Assembly: GCA_003427395.1 (NCBI GenBank)
Contig: BFEA01000065.1
Location: 1,929,520-1,963,516 of the forward strand
Origin: Chara braunii
Lineage: Eukaryota; Streptophyta; Charophyceae; Charales; Characeae
Reading direction: 5' to 3'
DNA length: 33,997 nucleotides
The notes below the pieces were generated by a model. It saw nothing but the letters and a program-made list of their open reading frames with translations, ran no database searches and was not told the DNA's origin. Of the stretch, positions 10,104 to 20,760 are shown piece after piece; position 1 is the stretch's first letter; each line of letters opens with the position of its first letter. A program made the position numbers and the translations under genes.

Positions 10104-10329
10104 GAGATTGAGTGTGAAGATCAGAGGGATGAGTGAGAACTCTTGATTGGTGTTGGCCATGCTCTCTTCCATATGTACTTCCTGAGACTATTATGAGTTT
10201 TCATTTTTCCCTCATTCATTTGACTCTGTCATTGCTCGAGTCAGTCGATCTTGCTTTTGCATCATTCTTGCTTGATGATTGTTTTCGTGGATGATTCTGG
10301 TCGCCCGAAGTGGCCCGATTAGAAAAAAG
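10104..10329. other. Short intergenic stretch before element A
   Basis: T-rich sequence following the stop codon at 10103. No AATAAA signal is seen. Composition changes abruptly to GC-rich, codon-like DNA near 10335, which I take as the start of surviving element A sequence. Confidence 0.35.
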
Positions 10330-10501
10330 TGTGACAGCGTGCCGCCCTCGAGGCCCATCGCGGCTGCCTTCGTTGCTGTCTGGATGGACACACCTCCTCA
10401 CGGTGTCCATACCAGTTGCCCTCGATCGACACTACGCTGATATTTCTCGCCAGCGCTGATCTCAGTCCCCTCCGGCCCCACCCGGCCAGCCCCACCCAGC
10501 A

Positions 10502-10642
10502 CACGTAGTCGGCTTCCCGACCACCGAGTCGCGATCACACATAGCTGAGGCCTCACACGTAGCCGACATCCCGACCACCGAGTTGCGTCCACATGTAGCT
10601 GAAGCCTCACACGTAGCCGGCTTCCCGACCACCGAGTCGCGG
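10502..10642 (+). repeat. 54-bp tandem repeat, 2.6 copies
   Basis: Copies start at 10502, 10556 and 10610 (the last partial). The unit is a multiple of 3 and encodes an 18-residue repeat containing HVAGFPTTESR and IAEAS/VAEAS. It lies upstream of the protease, where the end of gag or a gag-pol linker would be expected. Confidence 0.85.
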
Positions 10643-10754
10643 TTTGCCCCTTTGGCTACCCACCAGAGGATCCTCAGGACACGACACATGCAGTTCCCTC
10701 TGACCCACCGTCTGTCGAGGTATCGTCTGCCCCATAGCCGACTGCCACATCTAG

Positions 10755-11705
10755 TCCTTCCCCCCCAGACTTCGGACGCGTCGTGTCATTCGCACAGCTC
10801 GTTGTAGTGCCCAGTTGGCGACTCCCGGTGACATTGTGTCATCTCTCCTGGATTTAAGCATCCTTCAGGCTCGCCAGGAGCGACTCACAAGACACGTAAA
10901 CGTCCTGCGTCGTCTTCTCGCCCTGCTCTTTGACCCTGATCGCACCCACCCCATCATCCCTATTCGCCTAGGGACATCTACGAGGGTGTATCGCGCGTTA
11001 TGGGACTCCGGCTCGCAGGGAGACTTCATTCACCCTCGAGTGGTTGAGGAAGCTCGCCTAGCTACCTCCGGGTCTCACTCTCCTATCTCCGTTACCCTCG
11101 GAGATAACAAGACGGAGCGCTTCTTCGATCAGACGGTCCCCGACCTCCACTTCTCCCTCACCCTCCAACCATCGGATAGTACCCAGACGCCTCCGTGCTA
11201 CCATTCCTCCACATACTTCGACGTGCTGGAGACTGGGTACGACTTTATCCTTGGCACTCCGTGGTCTTGCCGGTTCCGTGGGACAGAGGCCGAATGAGCG
11301 ACTGAGACACTCGTTTTCAAAACGAAGTGTGGTCAAACCCATTGTGTCCCCTTCATCGGAAGCACGGGCGACACCCCTCCCGACCTACCTCCCCAGGACC
11401 CTCGTCCCTCAGGGTCCCACCCCAACATCGCCTTCACTTCCCCTCTTCAGTTTGCTCACTTCATAGGAAAGGAGGGCGTCACGTTCTACCAAGTGAACAT
11501 CATGGATCTTCTTCGCTATGATCCACTCTGTCCTGAGGTTGAGCTCATCTCTCTGGAGCCCGATCCCCCTGACTCTTCCTCCATCTTTGTGGCTCCCATC
11601 TCTACGTCCACCTGTCAGCCTGTGGATACCCCTTCCACGTCACAGGCCGCTGCGTCGTCGACTGTCGAGTCCACACATACATCTCGTGCCGACGCAGACG
11701 CTTAG
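10755..11705 (+). pseudogene. Element A aspartic protease and linker
   Basis: The frame opens after a TAG at 10752-10754. The retropepsin core shows RALWDSGSQGDFIHP, with the catalytic D-S-G intact, and about 80 residues later YDFILGTPW, matching the (I/L)LGMPW-type motif that follows the flap in Ty3 proteases. Such a protease cuts the Gag-Pol polyprotein. The frame continues past a TGA at 11295-11297 into a linker (FAHFIGKEGVTFYQVNIMDL), then a Ser/Thr/Pro-rich spacer, and meets a TAG at 11703-11705. Both stops sit in otherwise continuous coding sequence. Confidence 0.8.
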
Positions 11706-11935
11706 GAACTCACACGGTTCACAACAGACTTAGAGCCGGTCATTAACGACCTGATTCGAGAGTACCACGACGTATTTCCCCCGTATTTCTCATACAGCGG
11801 GATTCCCCCGATGCGCGGTGTTGAGCATTCTATCCAGCTCGTCCCTGACTATCGTGTTCACCATCAAGCACTATACCGACTCTCGATTCCAGAGGCGATG
11901 GAACTTAAGCGTCAGTTTGAGGAGCTCCTTCGACT
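11706..11935 (+). pseudogene. Element A reverse transcriptase, N-terminal part
   Basis: This continues the protease frame after the TAG at 11703. It contains the region preceding RT in Ty3 Pol: LIREYHDVFPPYF, then GVEHSIQLVPDYRVHHQALYR and SIPEAMELKRQFEELL. Around 11935 the coding potential moves to another frame, where FIKPSNSPWGAPVLF, the first RT motif block, is read. The shift therefore splits RT at its start. Confidence 0.8.
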
Positions 11936-13138
11936 GGTTTCATTAAGCCCAGTAACTCCCCTTGGGGTGCACCTGTCCTCTTTGCTCGCAAAGTGGACGG
12001 AATTCTCCGCCTCTGCATCGTCTACAGCGACCTTAACTGTTACACGGTTAAGAACATCTATCCCATGCCCCACGCGGATGATCTGTTTGACCGTTTGGCA
12101 AGCAACCGTTTCTTCACGAAGATCGATCTTCATAGCGGTTACCACCAGATCCGCGTTGCCGCAGAGGATCAGCCGAAGACCTCCTTCCGGTCGCGTTTCA
12201 GCCACTACGAGTTTACGGTGATGCCATTCGGCCTCACCAATGCACCCGCCATCTTCCAGACGGCGATGAACGACATCTTCAGGGACATCCTTGAAGAATA
12301 CGTTATTGTATACCTTGACGACATCTTGATCTACAGTCGTACCTTAGACGACCATATCCAACACCTCCACGATGTCCTACAGCGCTTACACAAACATGAC
12401 TTTTATGTCAAGCTCAGTAAGTGCCGCCTTGCCCAGCGCAAAGTGGACTTCCTAGGACACCATGTGTCTGACCAAGGTCTCCACATGGACAACGTGAAAA
12501 TCACTGCTATTGTAGAGTGGCCCGTCCCCACCTCTGCCAAGCAGCTTCGCAGTTTCTTAGGCCTCACCAACTACTATAGTAATTTTATCCAGGGATACGC
12601 GAGGTATTCCTACATCCTTACCTCCACCCTCCTCCAGAAGAACCCACAGTGGTTTTTGACAACCCTGTGCGAGGACGCCTTTCGCGTCCTCAAGCAGGCG
12701 GTGACTTGTGCACCGGTTTTTCGCGTCCCCGATTTTTATCGTCCCCTTATCGTCACCACCGATGCGTCAGTTTTTGCAGTAGGAGCAGTCCTCTCTCAGA
12801 TGTTTCCCTCTCCTCCGGATTCATCTTATCCTCATGTTCCTTCTTTCCCCCCATCTCCTGCTGACACTTCTTCTCGACCGACGCCTACCCTCCCACCACT
12901 TCCCTCCACTGACAATCCTCCCGTTACTTACTCGCCGACCATTGTGGAGGATGAGACTGTCGAGGCTCGTGCTGGGGATTGCCCGATCGCCTTCTACTCC
13001 CGTCAGCTACTGTCTGCTGAGATAAACTACACTGCCAATGAACGTGAGGTTCTCGCAGTAGTTTATGCTACTCGACATTGGCGTCATTACCTGCACGGGG
13101 CGCCCTTCACGGTGCACACAGACAACTCAGTTGTCTAG
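11936..13138 (+). pseudogene. Element A reverse transcriptase and RNase H
   Basis: One frame is open from the shift near 11935 to the TAG at 13136-13138. RT motifs in order are RLCIVYSDLN, TKIDLHSGYHQI (about 12116), VMPFGLTNAPAIFQ and the catalytic YLDD at 12311-12322, followed by KVDFLGHHVS and LRSFLGLTNYYSNFI. RNase H follows: VTTDASVFAVGAVLSQ (Asp codon 12761), NEREVLAVVYA (Glu codon 13040) and VHTDNSVV (Asp codon 13121). These enzymes make element DNA from RNA and remove the template. Unusual is a 60-residue Pro/Ser/Thr-rich insertion (12800-12979) between VLSQ and CPIAFYSRQ, where most Ty3 elements have only a few residues. The TAG at 13136 cuts the end of RNase H. Confidence 0.9.
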
Positions 13139-14364
13139 GCTTTCCTCACGAAGCCCAAACTCTCCCCTCGATAGGCACGTTGGTGGCGTGACCTATCCGA
13201 GTTCAGTTTCACCACTCAGCCCATCAAGGGTGAAATGAACCACGTCGTCGATGCCTTGTCCCACCGTCCTGACCACACTTAGGTACCCATCCATCTTGTT
13301 GCCATCTCCATCACCACTGTTGATCAGTCGGTGATCGACGCATATCGCACCCAGTACCGTCACTTCCCGGATTATCGCGTCATCCACTCGACATTGCGGA
13401 GTGGCAAGACCGTTTCCTCATACTCCCTCGATAAAAACGGTCTCGTGTACTGGCATGGCAGATTAGGTCAGCTAGAACCACGTATCTGCGTTCCCTCCAC
13501 CGAACAGCTCCGCGTTCAGGCTGTAGCAGAGTTCCATGACTAGGCATTTGTCGGTCATATGGGCTTCCACAAGACGTTGGCTCGTGTTTGCCGCCTATAC
13601 ATCTGACGGTCCAAGGACTTCGTCAAAGCCTACATCCAGAAGTGTCCTACCTGTCAGGAGGTGAACAGTGCGAACCACCTCCCGTATAGGTTACTTCAGC
13701 CCTTACCCATACCCGAGGGTCGTTGGCAGTCCATCTCGATGGATTTCATTGGTCGCCTCCTCCCACCCACTGAGCGCGGTCATGATATTATCTTGGTCGT
13801 CGTCGATCGCTTCACAAAGCGTGCACGTTTTGTCCCGTGCCGCTATCGCATTAGCGCTCGTGAGGTCGCCGACATCGTCTTCGACCGAGTCGTGAGAGAT
13901 CACGACTTACCTCAGAGCATCATCTCCGACCATGACCCGCGCTTTACCAACACATTCTACGACGCCTACACGAGATGTACGGGTCTCAGCTCAGCTCCTC
14001 ATCTTCTTACCACCCTCAGACGGATGGTCAGACTTAGGTCACCAATAAAAGTCTCGGTAATATCCTCTGACAGTTCGTTAAGGATGACCAACAGTGAGAC
14101 TTACACTTAGCCCACTCGGAGATTGCGTATAACCACATTGTTTCGCCAGCCACAAGGATGTAGCCATTCTATTGCGACCTCGGCTACCACCCTCATGTAC
14201 CCGCGGACTTCCTACGACCATCGCGGTTGCGCCCAGACACTCGTTATCCTGCGCTTGATGATTGCATCACCCATATGGCGGCGATTATGAAGCGTGCACA
14301 CGAGAGTCTAGCCGACTCCCAGACTCGCATGGCCGCACGAGGGAACCGATCACGAATGGATCAT
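13139..14364 (+). pseudogene. Element A integrase (zinc finger and DDE core)
   Basis: The zinc-binding HHCC module is visible as GHMGFHKT followed by CPTCQ. The core starts with WQSISMDFIG (first catalytic Asp) and has IISDHDPRFTN (second Asp). A frame change near 13960 leads to LHEMYGSQL and SYHPQTDGQT, and the codon that normally gives the catalytic Glu (TDGQTE) is TAG at 14035-14037. In-frame stops are TAG 13172, TAG 13280, TAG 13541, TGA 13604, TAG 14035, TGA 14068, TGA 14095 and TAG 14161. Further motifs, HSEIAYNH and CDLGYHPHVPADFL, are standard for the integrase C-terminal part. The enzyme would insert element DNA into chromosomes, but this copy cannot be active. Confidence 0.85.
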
Positions 14365-15115
14365 CCATTCAGTGCTCGTCGACGCACGCCACTTACAGCT
14401 CGAAGCGGATACGCTTCACAAGTTCAAGCGTCGTTTCTTCGGTCCATGCCGCATACTTCAGGCCGTCGGTTCTGATACTTTCGCTAGTCCGGTCAGCTTC
14501 CGTGTGAAGCTACCTGATTACCTTCGACCGGCTCGTGTACACGATGTTTACCACATCTCCTTGTTGCGTCCTTATCGCAGACCGTCCGAGCGCTTCGCCG
14601 GACTCCCGTATGAGCGCCCTCCATCTATCATGGTGAATGGTCACGAGAAGTTAGTCGTTTCCGACATCGTATCTCGCCGAGTGACCGACGATATCCCTCC
14701 ACGCATCGAGTACCTTGTGCGTTGGAAGGGTTATCCTGATGAGGAGGCTACTTGGGAGCCCCTCGAGCACTTGCAGCACGCCAGGATGTTGGTGCGTGCA
14801 TATGATCGTGCTCGTCGTGCTGAGATGTCTGCCCCTGCTCAGCCGACTGACCCTCTTCCTCCTCCTCCGACTAAGGAGATTGTTGAGGACGAGCCCGCTC
14901 CCTCTGAGGTTGTTCTTCAGCCGCAGACAGTCGCCTTTGAGCGTCCACAACGCACTCATCGTCGCCCTTCGCGTTACGATTATTGGCACTCTTATCCTCT
15001 ATCTTTCCCTACTGACCCACACCATCAGGTACTCCATCATCAGCTCTTCTTCAGGATGTTAGCGTTTTGCGGCTCTGCTTCGACATCGACCTCGACTCCT
15101 ACTGCATCAACGTGA
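14365..15115 (+). pseudogene. Element A integrase C-terminus and chromodomain
   Basis: After a frame change near 14365 the sequence reads VLVDARHLQLE and FKRRFFGPCRIL (a GPY/F-type module with C in place of Y/F), then RVHDVYHISLLRPYR. A chromodomain follows at about 14645-14823, recognised by SDIVSRRV and LVRWKGYPDEEATWEPL, with the aromatic W and Y/W positions present. Chromodomains on integrases direct insertion to histone-marked heterochromatin. The frame then runs through a Pro/Ser-rich tail with RPQRTHRRPSRYDYW to a TGA at 15113-15115. The 247 codons are uninterrupted, but the open frame does not begin with a proper start because it is the end of a polyprotein. Confidence 0.88.
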
Positions 15116-16504
15116 TCGACCACCTCGACGACTTCAGTCACCTTCTCGACTTCAACCATCTTATCGGCTTCAGCTACTTTGGACGTGACTACTTAACGCC
15201 ACCACCCTACCCTGTACATTCCCTTGCATCTGTCTCATGATGGTTCTCACTTAGTTGGGTCTTTTTTAGTTGGACTCTCCCTTGGTATTGCATAGGCATT
15301 GGGACCGTAGCGTTATCTTGGCTTCCTTGCTCCCAGATCTAGCTTCCTCCTCCCCCAGTCGGTGAGTTGTGTGCGTATTTCCCTCACCCACTGTCCTCAT
15401 CACCCTAGTGTCGGCCCTTGCATGCCTTCAGTTAGGCACATCTCCACCCTATTTCAGGCTCCCCCTTTTTCATGGTCGACCCTGCATGGTATCATCCTTT
15501 TTTCGAGCATTACCCGCCCTGATGGTCTAACTGTTAGGGTCTTTGGTTTTGTTTCGCTACCACTCTCCCACCTTGAGCCTGATGACCTATCCCACCTTCA
15601 TGTGTGACTGCCCTTAGGAGTTTCGATTCTCAGGCTGCATTCACCCCCTATGAGACCATCCCACTCTTAGTGGTTCAGCGACAAGACATTATCTTCTGCC
15701 ATATTGCTCTTTTTCCTTTCAGCACTGAGGCAATTGCCTTTTGGACTTTAGGATTGTATATTGCTACATTTCATTTTTTGTTGTTAGCTAAGACATGTAT
15801 ACCAGACATTTGTTTTTCTTTTGACATTATGTAGCTTAGGCTGCATCGCATGGACTCAGAATGGAGCTTGCTCCGCATCCTAAACTTCTCACCTTTTTTT
15901 ATTGCAGAGTTTCACTGCTTTTGCGGATAGCGTGTTTATGGCTCTTGCGATCCATTACAGGTCTGAGGATCGTGCTGCGGGCCTTCATCTGCCCTGACCC
16001 ACAGCCAGGGCCTATTTGGCTATTTGCTAGTTCGGCCTGTGGGACCAGGTCGTGCACTGTTTCAGTCCAGTCTCGTCCTGCCCGATACCATTGTTGGTAT
16101 CAGGTCAGTTCAGTCCAGTCCAGTCAGTCCGCTGGGGGTATATCTCAGTTGTTGTCTGTTTTTCGTCATTCTTCATTTGCACAGTTTAGAGTACGTGCGT
16201 GTTGAGTCTGCGTTGGAGTTGTGTTGTCCCTTCCAGCTCTATCTCCATCTCCCCCATCCTCATCCCTTCGTCTTTGATCCTTACGGATCGCCATCCCGGA
16301 GGGTCCGTCACATATGGGAAGCGCTGCAAAAAATTTCTTAGTTAAAATGAGTAATATTATATTTTAAGCAATATTATATTTTGATAGGTCGCGATTTTGA
16401 CGATTCACCCTACATAGGGAAAATATTGTCAAAGATCTACCTTTCTTTGGTCACTTGCTTAAAGGTAGACTTGGACTTAGTCGTGGGAAGATTTTAAGTG
16501 GGAA
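15116..16504 (+). other. Pyrimidine-rich 3' region of element A
   Basis: About 1.4 kb, C/T-rich on the plus strand at first, with short open frames (15362-15607, 15604-15834, 15861-16205, 16024-16341) that resemble no family. At 15890-15907 a T-rich run ending in ttgcag looks like a 3' splice site. A 17-bp unit (gtaatattatattttaa) is tandemly duplicated at 16351-16384. The block ends with gtgggaa directly before tgtgca, a plausible polypurine tract and LTR start. Confidence 0.4.
16351..16384. repeat. 17-bp tandem duplication
   Basis: gtaatattatattttaa at 16351-16367 is followed at once by gcaatattatattttga at 16368-16384. Confidence 0.8.
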
Positions 16505-18042
16505 TGTGCAATGGAGATTCATTCTTCATACACTGATAGTTTAGCATTGGGCATTGACATGTTTTGTGTTACAGACCTTCTTTGGACATTTCGATTCAGG
16601 ATTGGACTAGTTTCAACTTGATCCCACGAAGGTCATCTTTTGTTATCATTGATAACAGGCCGGTTGCCGATTCGTCGGTTTACGACTCAACTCAAATTCA
16701 CTATCGCTACTCGACCTAAAGGCTTTAACCCTGTGGTGTGAATTGTTTCGTTGGGTTTTCACCCGGACTTTATTGAATGGTCATTCAACAAAGCTACTGA
16801 GTATTTTATTTTTAAAGTTTGGACAAAGGTTGGGGTTTGTATGACTAAGGCGAGGAGTGTGAGCGCATACAGTGATTGAAGTGAATCTCGTGTAGTGTGT
16901 GAACTTTGGTTGAATCTTTGATGTGATTGCAAGTATGTTTGTGGTTCGGACTGTAGATGTAACTGCCTGCTATAACATACATATATGGTTGAAGAGAGTC
17001 GCACAGTGATTGTGAGAAGTGATCGTCTCTTATTAATAACCCTTATATATATGTATATATATGCTTTAAGTATCTGCACGACCTACCACGACCGTGAGTG
17101 AGGGTTAAATAGATTATGCTTTGAGAGAAACGAGAGACTCTTTTTTACCTTTGTTTTTTTGAATTATTATAGTTGGACGTTGGAGTTCGTGGAAGCCGTC
17201 AAACTCAAACCCCTTGGATGATGGAGCTTGCCTCCAGCTCTAAGATCACGAGAGATGATTGTCACAATAGGTCGGAACATGTGTGTCACCCATTCTCCGC
17301 AGGGTGCAGAAGAGGGCGTGGTTCTCAACCGCCTTAGCGGTTGTCTAACGTCGAGAGATCAACCCCTCAAGGCGCGTGTCAGCCGACACTTGAATGTCGA
17401 ACGTGACCCTCGAAACTATTGAGGATCTCATGATTATAGGTACTATATAGTACTCCATCGTTGAGACTGCTAGTGTAGGCTTGCATTGCTAGTCGATATG
17501 AAGAAGTTTACGTCTGCGCGGTTTTATCTTATTCCTCTCGCATGACGCCTAACGATTTTCGTATCAAAAGGGAATGAGTCAGATATTAAAGGGACTAGGA
17601 GTTATGTTTTGTGCGCGTGATTTGATTTATTTTGTTTTAGTATGGTGTAACGCGTGGTAAGAAGGATGCGTCCTAGTCGACCGACGACGAGTCGCGCCTG
17701 GGACTTCAGCCCCCCAATGCATCGGTTCACGTGAGGGTCCGATAGAGGTGTAGGATCGAGCGTAACCCCTATGCTGCAGCGTATGAGAAACGCTTTTGGC
17801 TGGCCCATCTCTGCGATTGCAACCGATTAGCTTTCGTACTGTGGACTGTTAGCTCAGCGGGGATACGCCCACTGAAGGGAGGTGACAGCACCCACAGATG
17901 GAGGTAAGTTGTACCTCGCATAGGCCCTATCCTGTCATAGGGGTTCGCAAGAGGTATGGTTGGCGCACTCGGTCGGAATGGCTACAAAAGCTTCATTTGT
18001 ACCACGGTAAAAGGATGACAGTCCTGCCATAAAATTTTGCGT
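16505..18042 (+). mobile_element. LTR-like block between elements A and B
   Basis: It starts tgtgca directly after gtgggaa; the 11-base junction gggaatgtgca recurs exactly at 22391-22401 at the end of element B. Collinear with the LTR at 4585-5439, it carries an equivalent start (tggagatt), ttttcacccgg (near 16755), ggatacgccc (17861), cctatcctgtc (17926) and tttgcgt (18036). It is longer because of about 700 extra bases between the second and third of these blocks. It may be the 3' LTR of A, the 5' LTR of B, or one LTR shared by both. The 3' boundary is uncertain: the equivalent of the last 109 bases of the other LTR and a primer site are missing before the gag frame. Confidence 0.45.
17326..17343. 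repeat. 7-bp stem with four-base loop
   Basis: caaccgc-ctta-gcggttg is a perfect hairpin within the LTR-like block. It could be part of LTR transcript structure; no function is shown. Confidence 0.55.
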
Positions 18043-19126
18043 GACGCGGCCACGCTCGACACCGCTCACCTACGAGCAGGTCACCAAAATCCCCTACATG
18101 TCATCCTCGACACTTCTCCCCACCTTCCCACAGCCTTCCCCCAACAACCATATCCCTACCAACCTCACTAATGACTACATCCGCATCATGACCGCACCCA
18201 CATCCTCTGACTTCAACACCCTCGCACGTCGTGTCCCAAAAACCGGTTACCTTTCTGCATCCCTCCGCCTCCAAGACATTCCTCCCTTCTCTAGACACTC
18301 TCATGATGGCGTTCTCCTCTTCCTCGCCAAGTTACAACAAACTTTCGAACTCCACAACGTCCCCCTTATCCACTGACTTTTCCTCGTCGTCAACAAACTC
18401 GTCGACACCGCCCATCTATGATGGATCATCTAATCCGCCAACGGATACTCCGTAGGCTTACCTCCACTCTCCTTTTTCGAATGGGTCTCCCTCGTCTCAG
18501 CCACCTTTCGCCCACAAAAGATAATTGACGACTGTGTCGACCAGTTTTGTAGGCTTCGTTAAAACGGGTCTGCCAACTGCTTCGTCCAATATGTCTGTGC
18601 CCTCCGCCAAATTATTTCTAACAACCAGATCAGCGACAATGTCTTCATCTCCCGCTTCAAGCGGGTCTGCCGAAAGGACATCGCATCCGCTCTTGCCTAC
18701 GAGTCACTCATGTCATTCACCGATCTCCTCACCTGTGCTCTTCAACACGATCACCTTCTTTGCCCCGCTCGCAGTCCCACCACCTCTTATCCACACTTCT
18801 TTCCCAACATCTTCGCAGATGAGACCACCATACCGTCCCCCTCCGACGACGAGTTCACAACTGCTCTCGTTGAACTCGACACCATGCCCGACTCCTTTGC
18901 CCCGGTGTCCCTCAGTTCGGAGGAACTCAACACCATCTAGTTGTTGCGTATGGAACGTAAGGAGCGTATGGCTCAACCATCTTCCTTCACCTTACCCTTC
19001 GTCTCAAGAAACTCACAACCGAGGAACGTGTCTACTTGCAGGCCAACAATAGTTGCCTTCGTTGTTGACAGTTTCGACATCAGCAAACAAACTGGCCCAA
19101 TCCCGGTCAATTTACTCGACACGTGA
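18041..19126 (+). pseudogene. Element B gag with degenerate zinc knuckle
   Basis: A single frame from 18041 to 18940 carries a capsid-like pattern: LRLQDIPPF, then LLFLAKLQQTFELHNVPLI, FEWVSLVSATFRPQ, CVDQFCRLR, FVQYVCALRQI and VFISRFKRVCRKDIA. The first ATG is at 18098. In-frame stops are TGA 18374, TGA 18419, TAA 18431, TAA 18560 and TAG 18938. In a neighbouring frame, 19054-19095 reads CLRC, a TGA, then QFRHQQTNW, which is a CX2CX4HX4C knuckle whose last Cys is replaced by Trp. Gag would form the particle and bind RNA. Similarity is by pattern; no alignment was run. Confidence 0.7.
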
Positions 19127-19319
19127 ATAAACCTTCTTCGGTCGTCCGCGGGACCCGGACCCTCCTCATCGTGAACTTTTTACCCTTGATCTTGGAGTGC
19201 ACCTTACTCCACCGATGCCATCCCCTACCCCACCGGACGAGATTATCACCGCCTCGTGCTCTTCGACCCTTCTCTCCAACCCTTCCTCCATCTGCTTCTT
19301 CGATGTTGTTGCGGAACAA

Positions 19320-19889
19320 ACACTACTCAATCGGCTCGTTAAGTTAGGCCTCGAACAACGCCGCCTCCATCGACTCCTCCCAATTCCAACTCAAATTCAT
19401 CACCACCTCCTTAGGTGCGTATACACTGAAGTTTTCGGCTCTCCTTATGATCGGAGCTACCGGCAACTTCATCACCGACATTTATGACCGCAAAATCGGT
19501 CCCCCTTCCACACGCTATAATTTCTCAATCATCATTCGACTCGGGGACAAGGACACCTCCGCCGTAGTGGACCACACTGTTCTTACGACCACAATGATTG
19601 TCGACTCTCTCCGCAGTCAGGTTTCCTTCGACGCCATGCATTTGATGTGTGATATTGTCATGGGAACCCTATGGCTCGATCGTTTCATGCCCTACACATT
19701 CAATCCCACCTTCTTTTCCATCACCACACCCCTCAGCTCTAACCTTGACATTCCCTACTTTCCCCACCCTACTTCCCAACCTTCCGCCACTCCCCAACAA
19801 TTTCTCCACATGGCTCATCACTACCCCGACTCTACCTATTATTGTCTTATCCTTGACCATGAGCGTCCCGAGGACTTGCTTCCAACGGA
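19320..19889 (+). pseudogene. Element B protease, catalytic Asp lost
   Basis: The frame reads FQLKFITTSLGAYTLKFSAL and then LMIGATGNFIT, where Ty3 proteases have (I/L)(D)SGATGNFI. The Asp and Ser codons (19447-19452) are Met and Ile, so the enzyme cannot be active. About 75 residues later DIVMGTLWLDRF corresponds to the DVILGMPWL-type motif. A linker with TYYCLI leads directly into reverse transcriptase in the same frame. Confidence 0.75.
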
Positions 19890-20760
19890 CAAACCCGACA
19901 AAGCCCCTCTTTCTGACCCCGCTCTTACCTCTATCATCGAGGAGTTCAAAGACATCTTTCCTAAGTTCTTGCCCGCCGGACTATCTCCAGATCGTAGTGT
20001 CTCGCATGCCATTGATCTGGAACCCGGTCACACTCGTCCATGTCAACAATCCTACCAGCTTTGCATTCCCGAGGCCGGCGAAATGAAGCAACAACTCAAT
20101 GAAGTCCGTGAAAAAGGATTCATTAAGCCAAGCCCCTCCCCTTTCAGTACAAGTTGTCTCTTCGTCAAAAAAGGCGAAACCTCCAAACTCCGCATGCGCA
20201 CAAACTACCGCGCCCTCAACCAGATCATGATCAATAATAAATAACCCTTGCCTCGCATCTGCAAGCTTCTTGATCGACGTTGTGGAGCCAAGTACTTCAC
20301 GAAGATAGACCTCTGAAGTGGCTTCCACCAAATCCGTATTCGCAAAATTGATACTCATAAGACTGCCTTTCGGTCTCGCTTTGGGCATAACGAGTTTCTC
20401 GTGATGCGTTTTGGACTCACAAATGCCCCGGCGACCTTCCCGTCTACTATGAATGACATCTTTTGCGATTTTTTCAAAGTTTGTATCGTCGTTTATCTTG
20501 AGGATATCCTAGTCGATAGTCCCACCTTCGAGACTCACCTTCAGCACATTCGTCAGGTCCTCGTTATCCTCAAAGACAAAAAATTATACTACACCAAGCT
20601 CAACAAATGCATATTTGTTACCTCGAGCGTAGAATACATTGTACCTGCTGACAATATCCGCATAGACCCCTCGAAGGTCACCACCCTTGTCGAGTTTCTC
20701 TCACCAATGACCTTGCTGCAAGTTCGTTCCTTCCTCGGTCTTGCGAACTACTAATGCCCC
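19890..20760 (+). pseudogene. Element B reverse transcriptase, YLDD changed to YLED
   Basis: Motifs in order are FKDIFPKFLPAGL, IDLEPGHTRPCQQSYQL, KGFIKPSPSPFSTSCLFVKK, FTKIDL, FHQIRI, RFGLTNAPATFPSTMNDIF and VVYLEDILVDS, then LLQVRSFLGLANY. The catalytic pair is Glu-Asp at 20500-20505 instead of Asp-Asp. In-frame stops are TAA 20242, TGA 20314 and TAA 20752. At 19447-20244 alone 265 codons are uninterrupted, which makes this look like a gene at first sight, but it is only a piece of Pol. Confidence 0.85.

Larger units (their letters stand above)
10330..16504 (+). mobile_element. Element A: degenerate Ty3/gypsy chromovirus
   Basis: Domains occur in the order protease, reverse transcriptase, RNase H, integrase and chromodomain. 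That is the pol order of Ty3/gypsy elements, and the terminal chromodomain places it among chromoviruses. Surviving coding DNA begins near 10335 with a proline-rich, repeat-bearing section that may be the end of gag; no capsid or zinc knuckle is seen. The long pyrimidine-rich stretch after 15115 and a purine run ending at 16504 (gtgggaa) are taken as its 3' end, because the next bases (tgtgca) start an LTR-like block. Pol is broken by three frame changes (about 11935, 13960 and 14365) and eleven in-frame stops. The 5' boundary is inferred only from composition. Confidence 0.75.
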
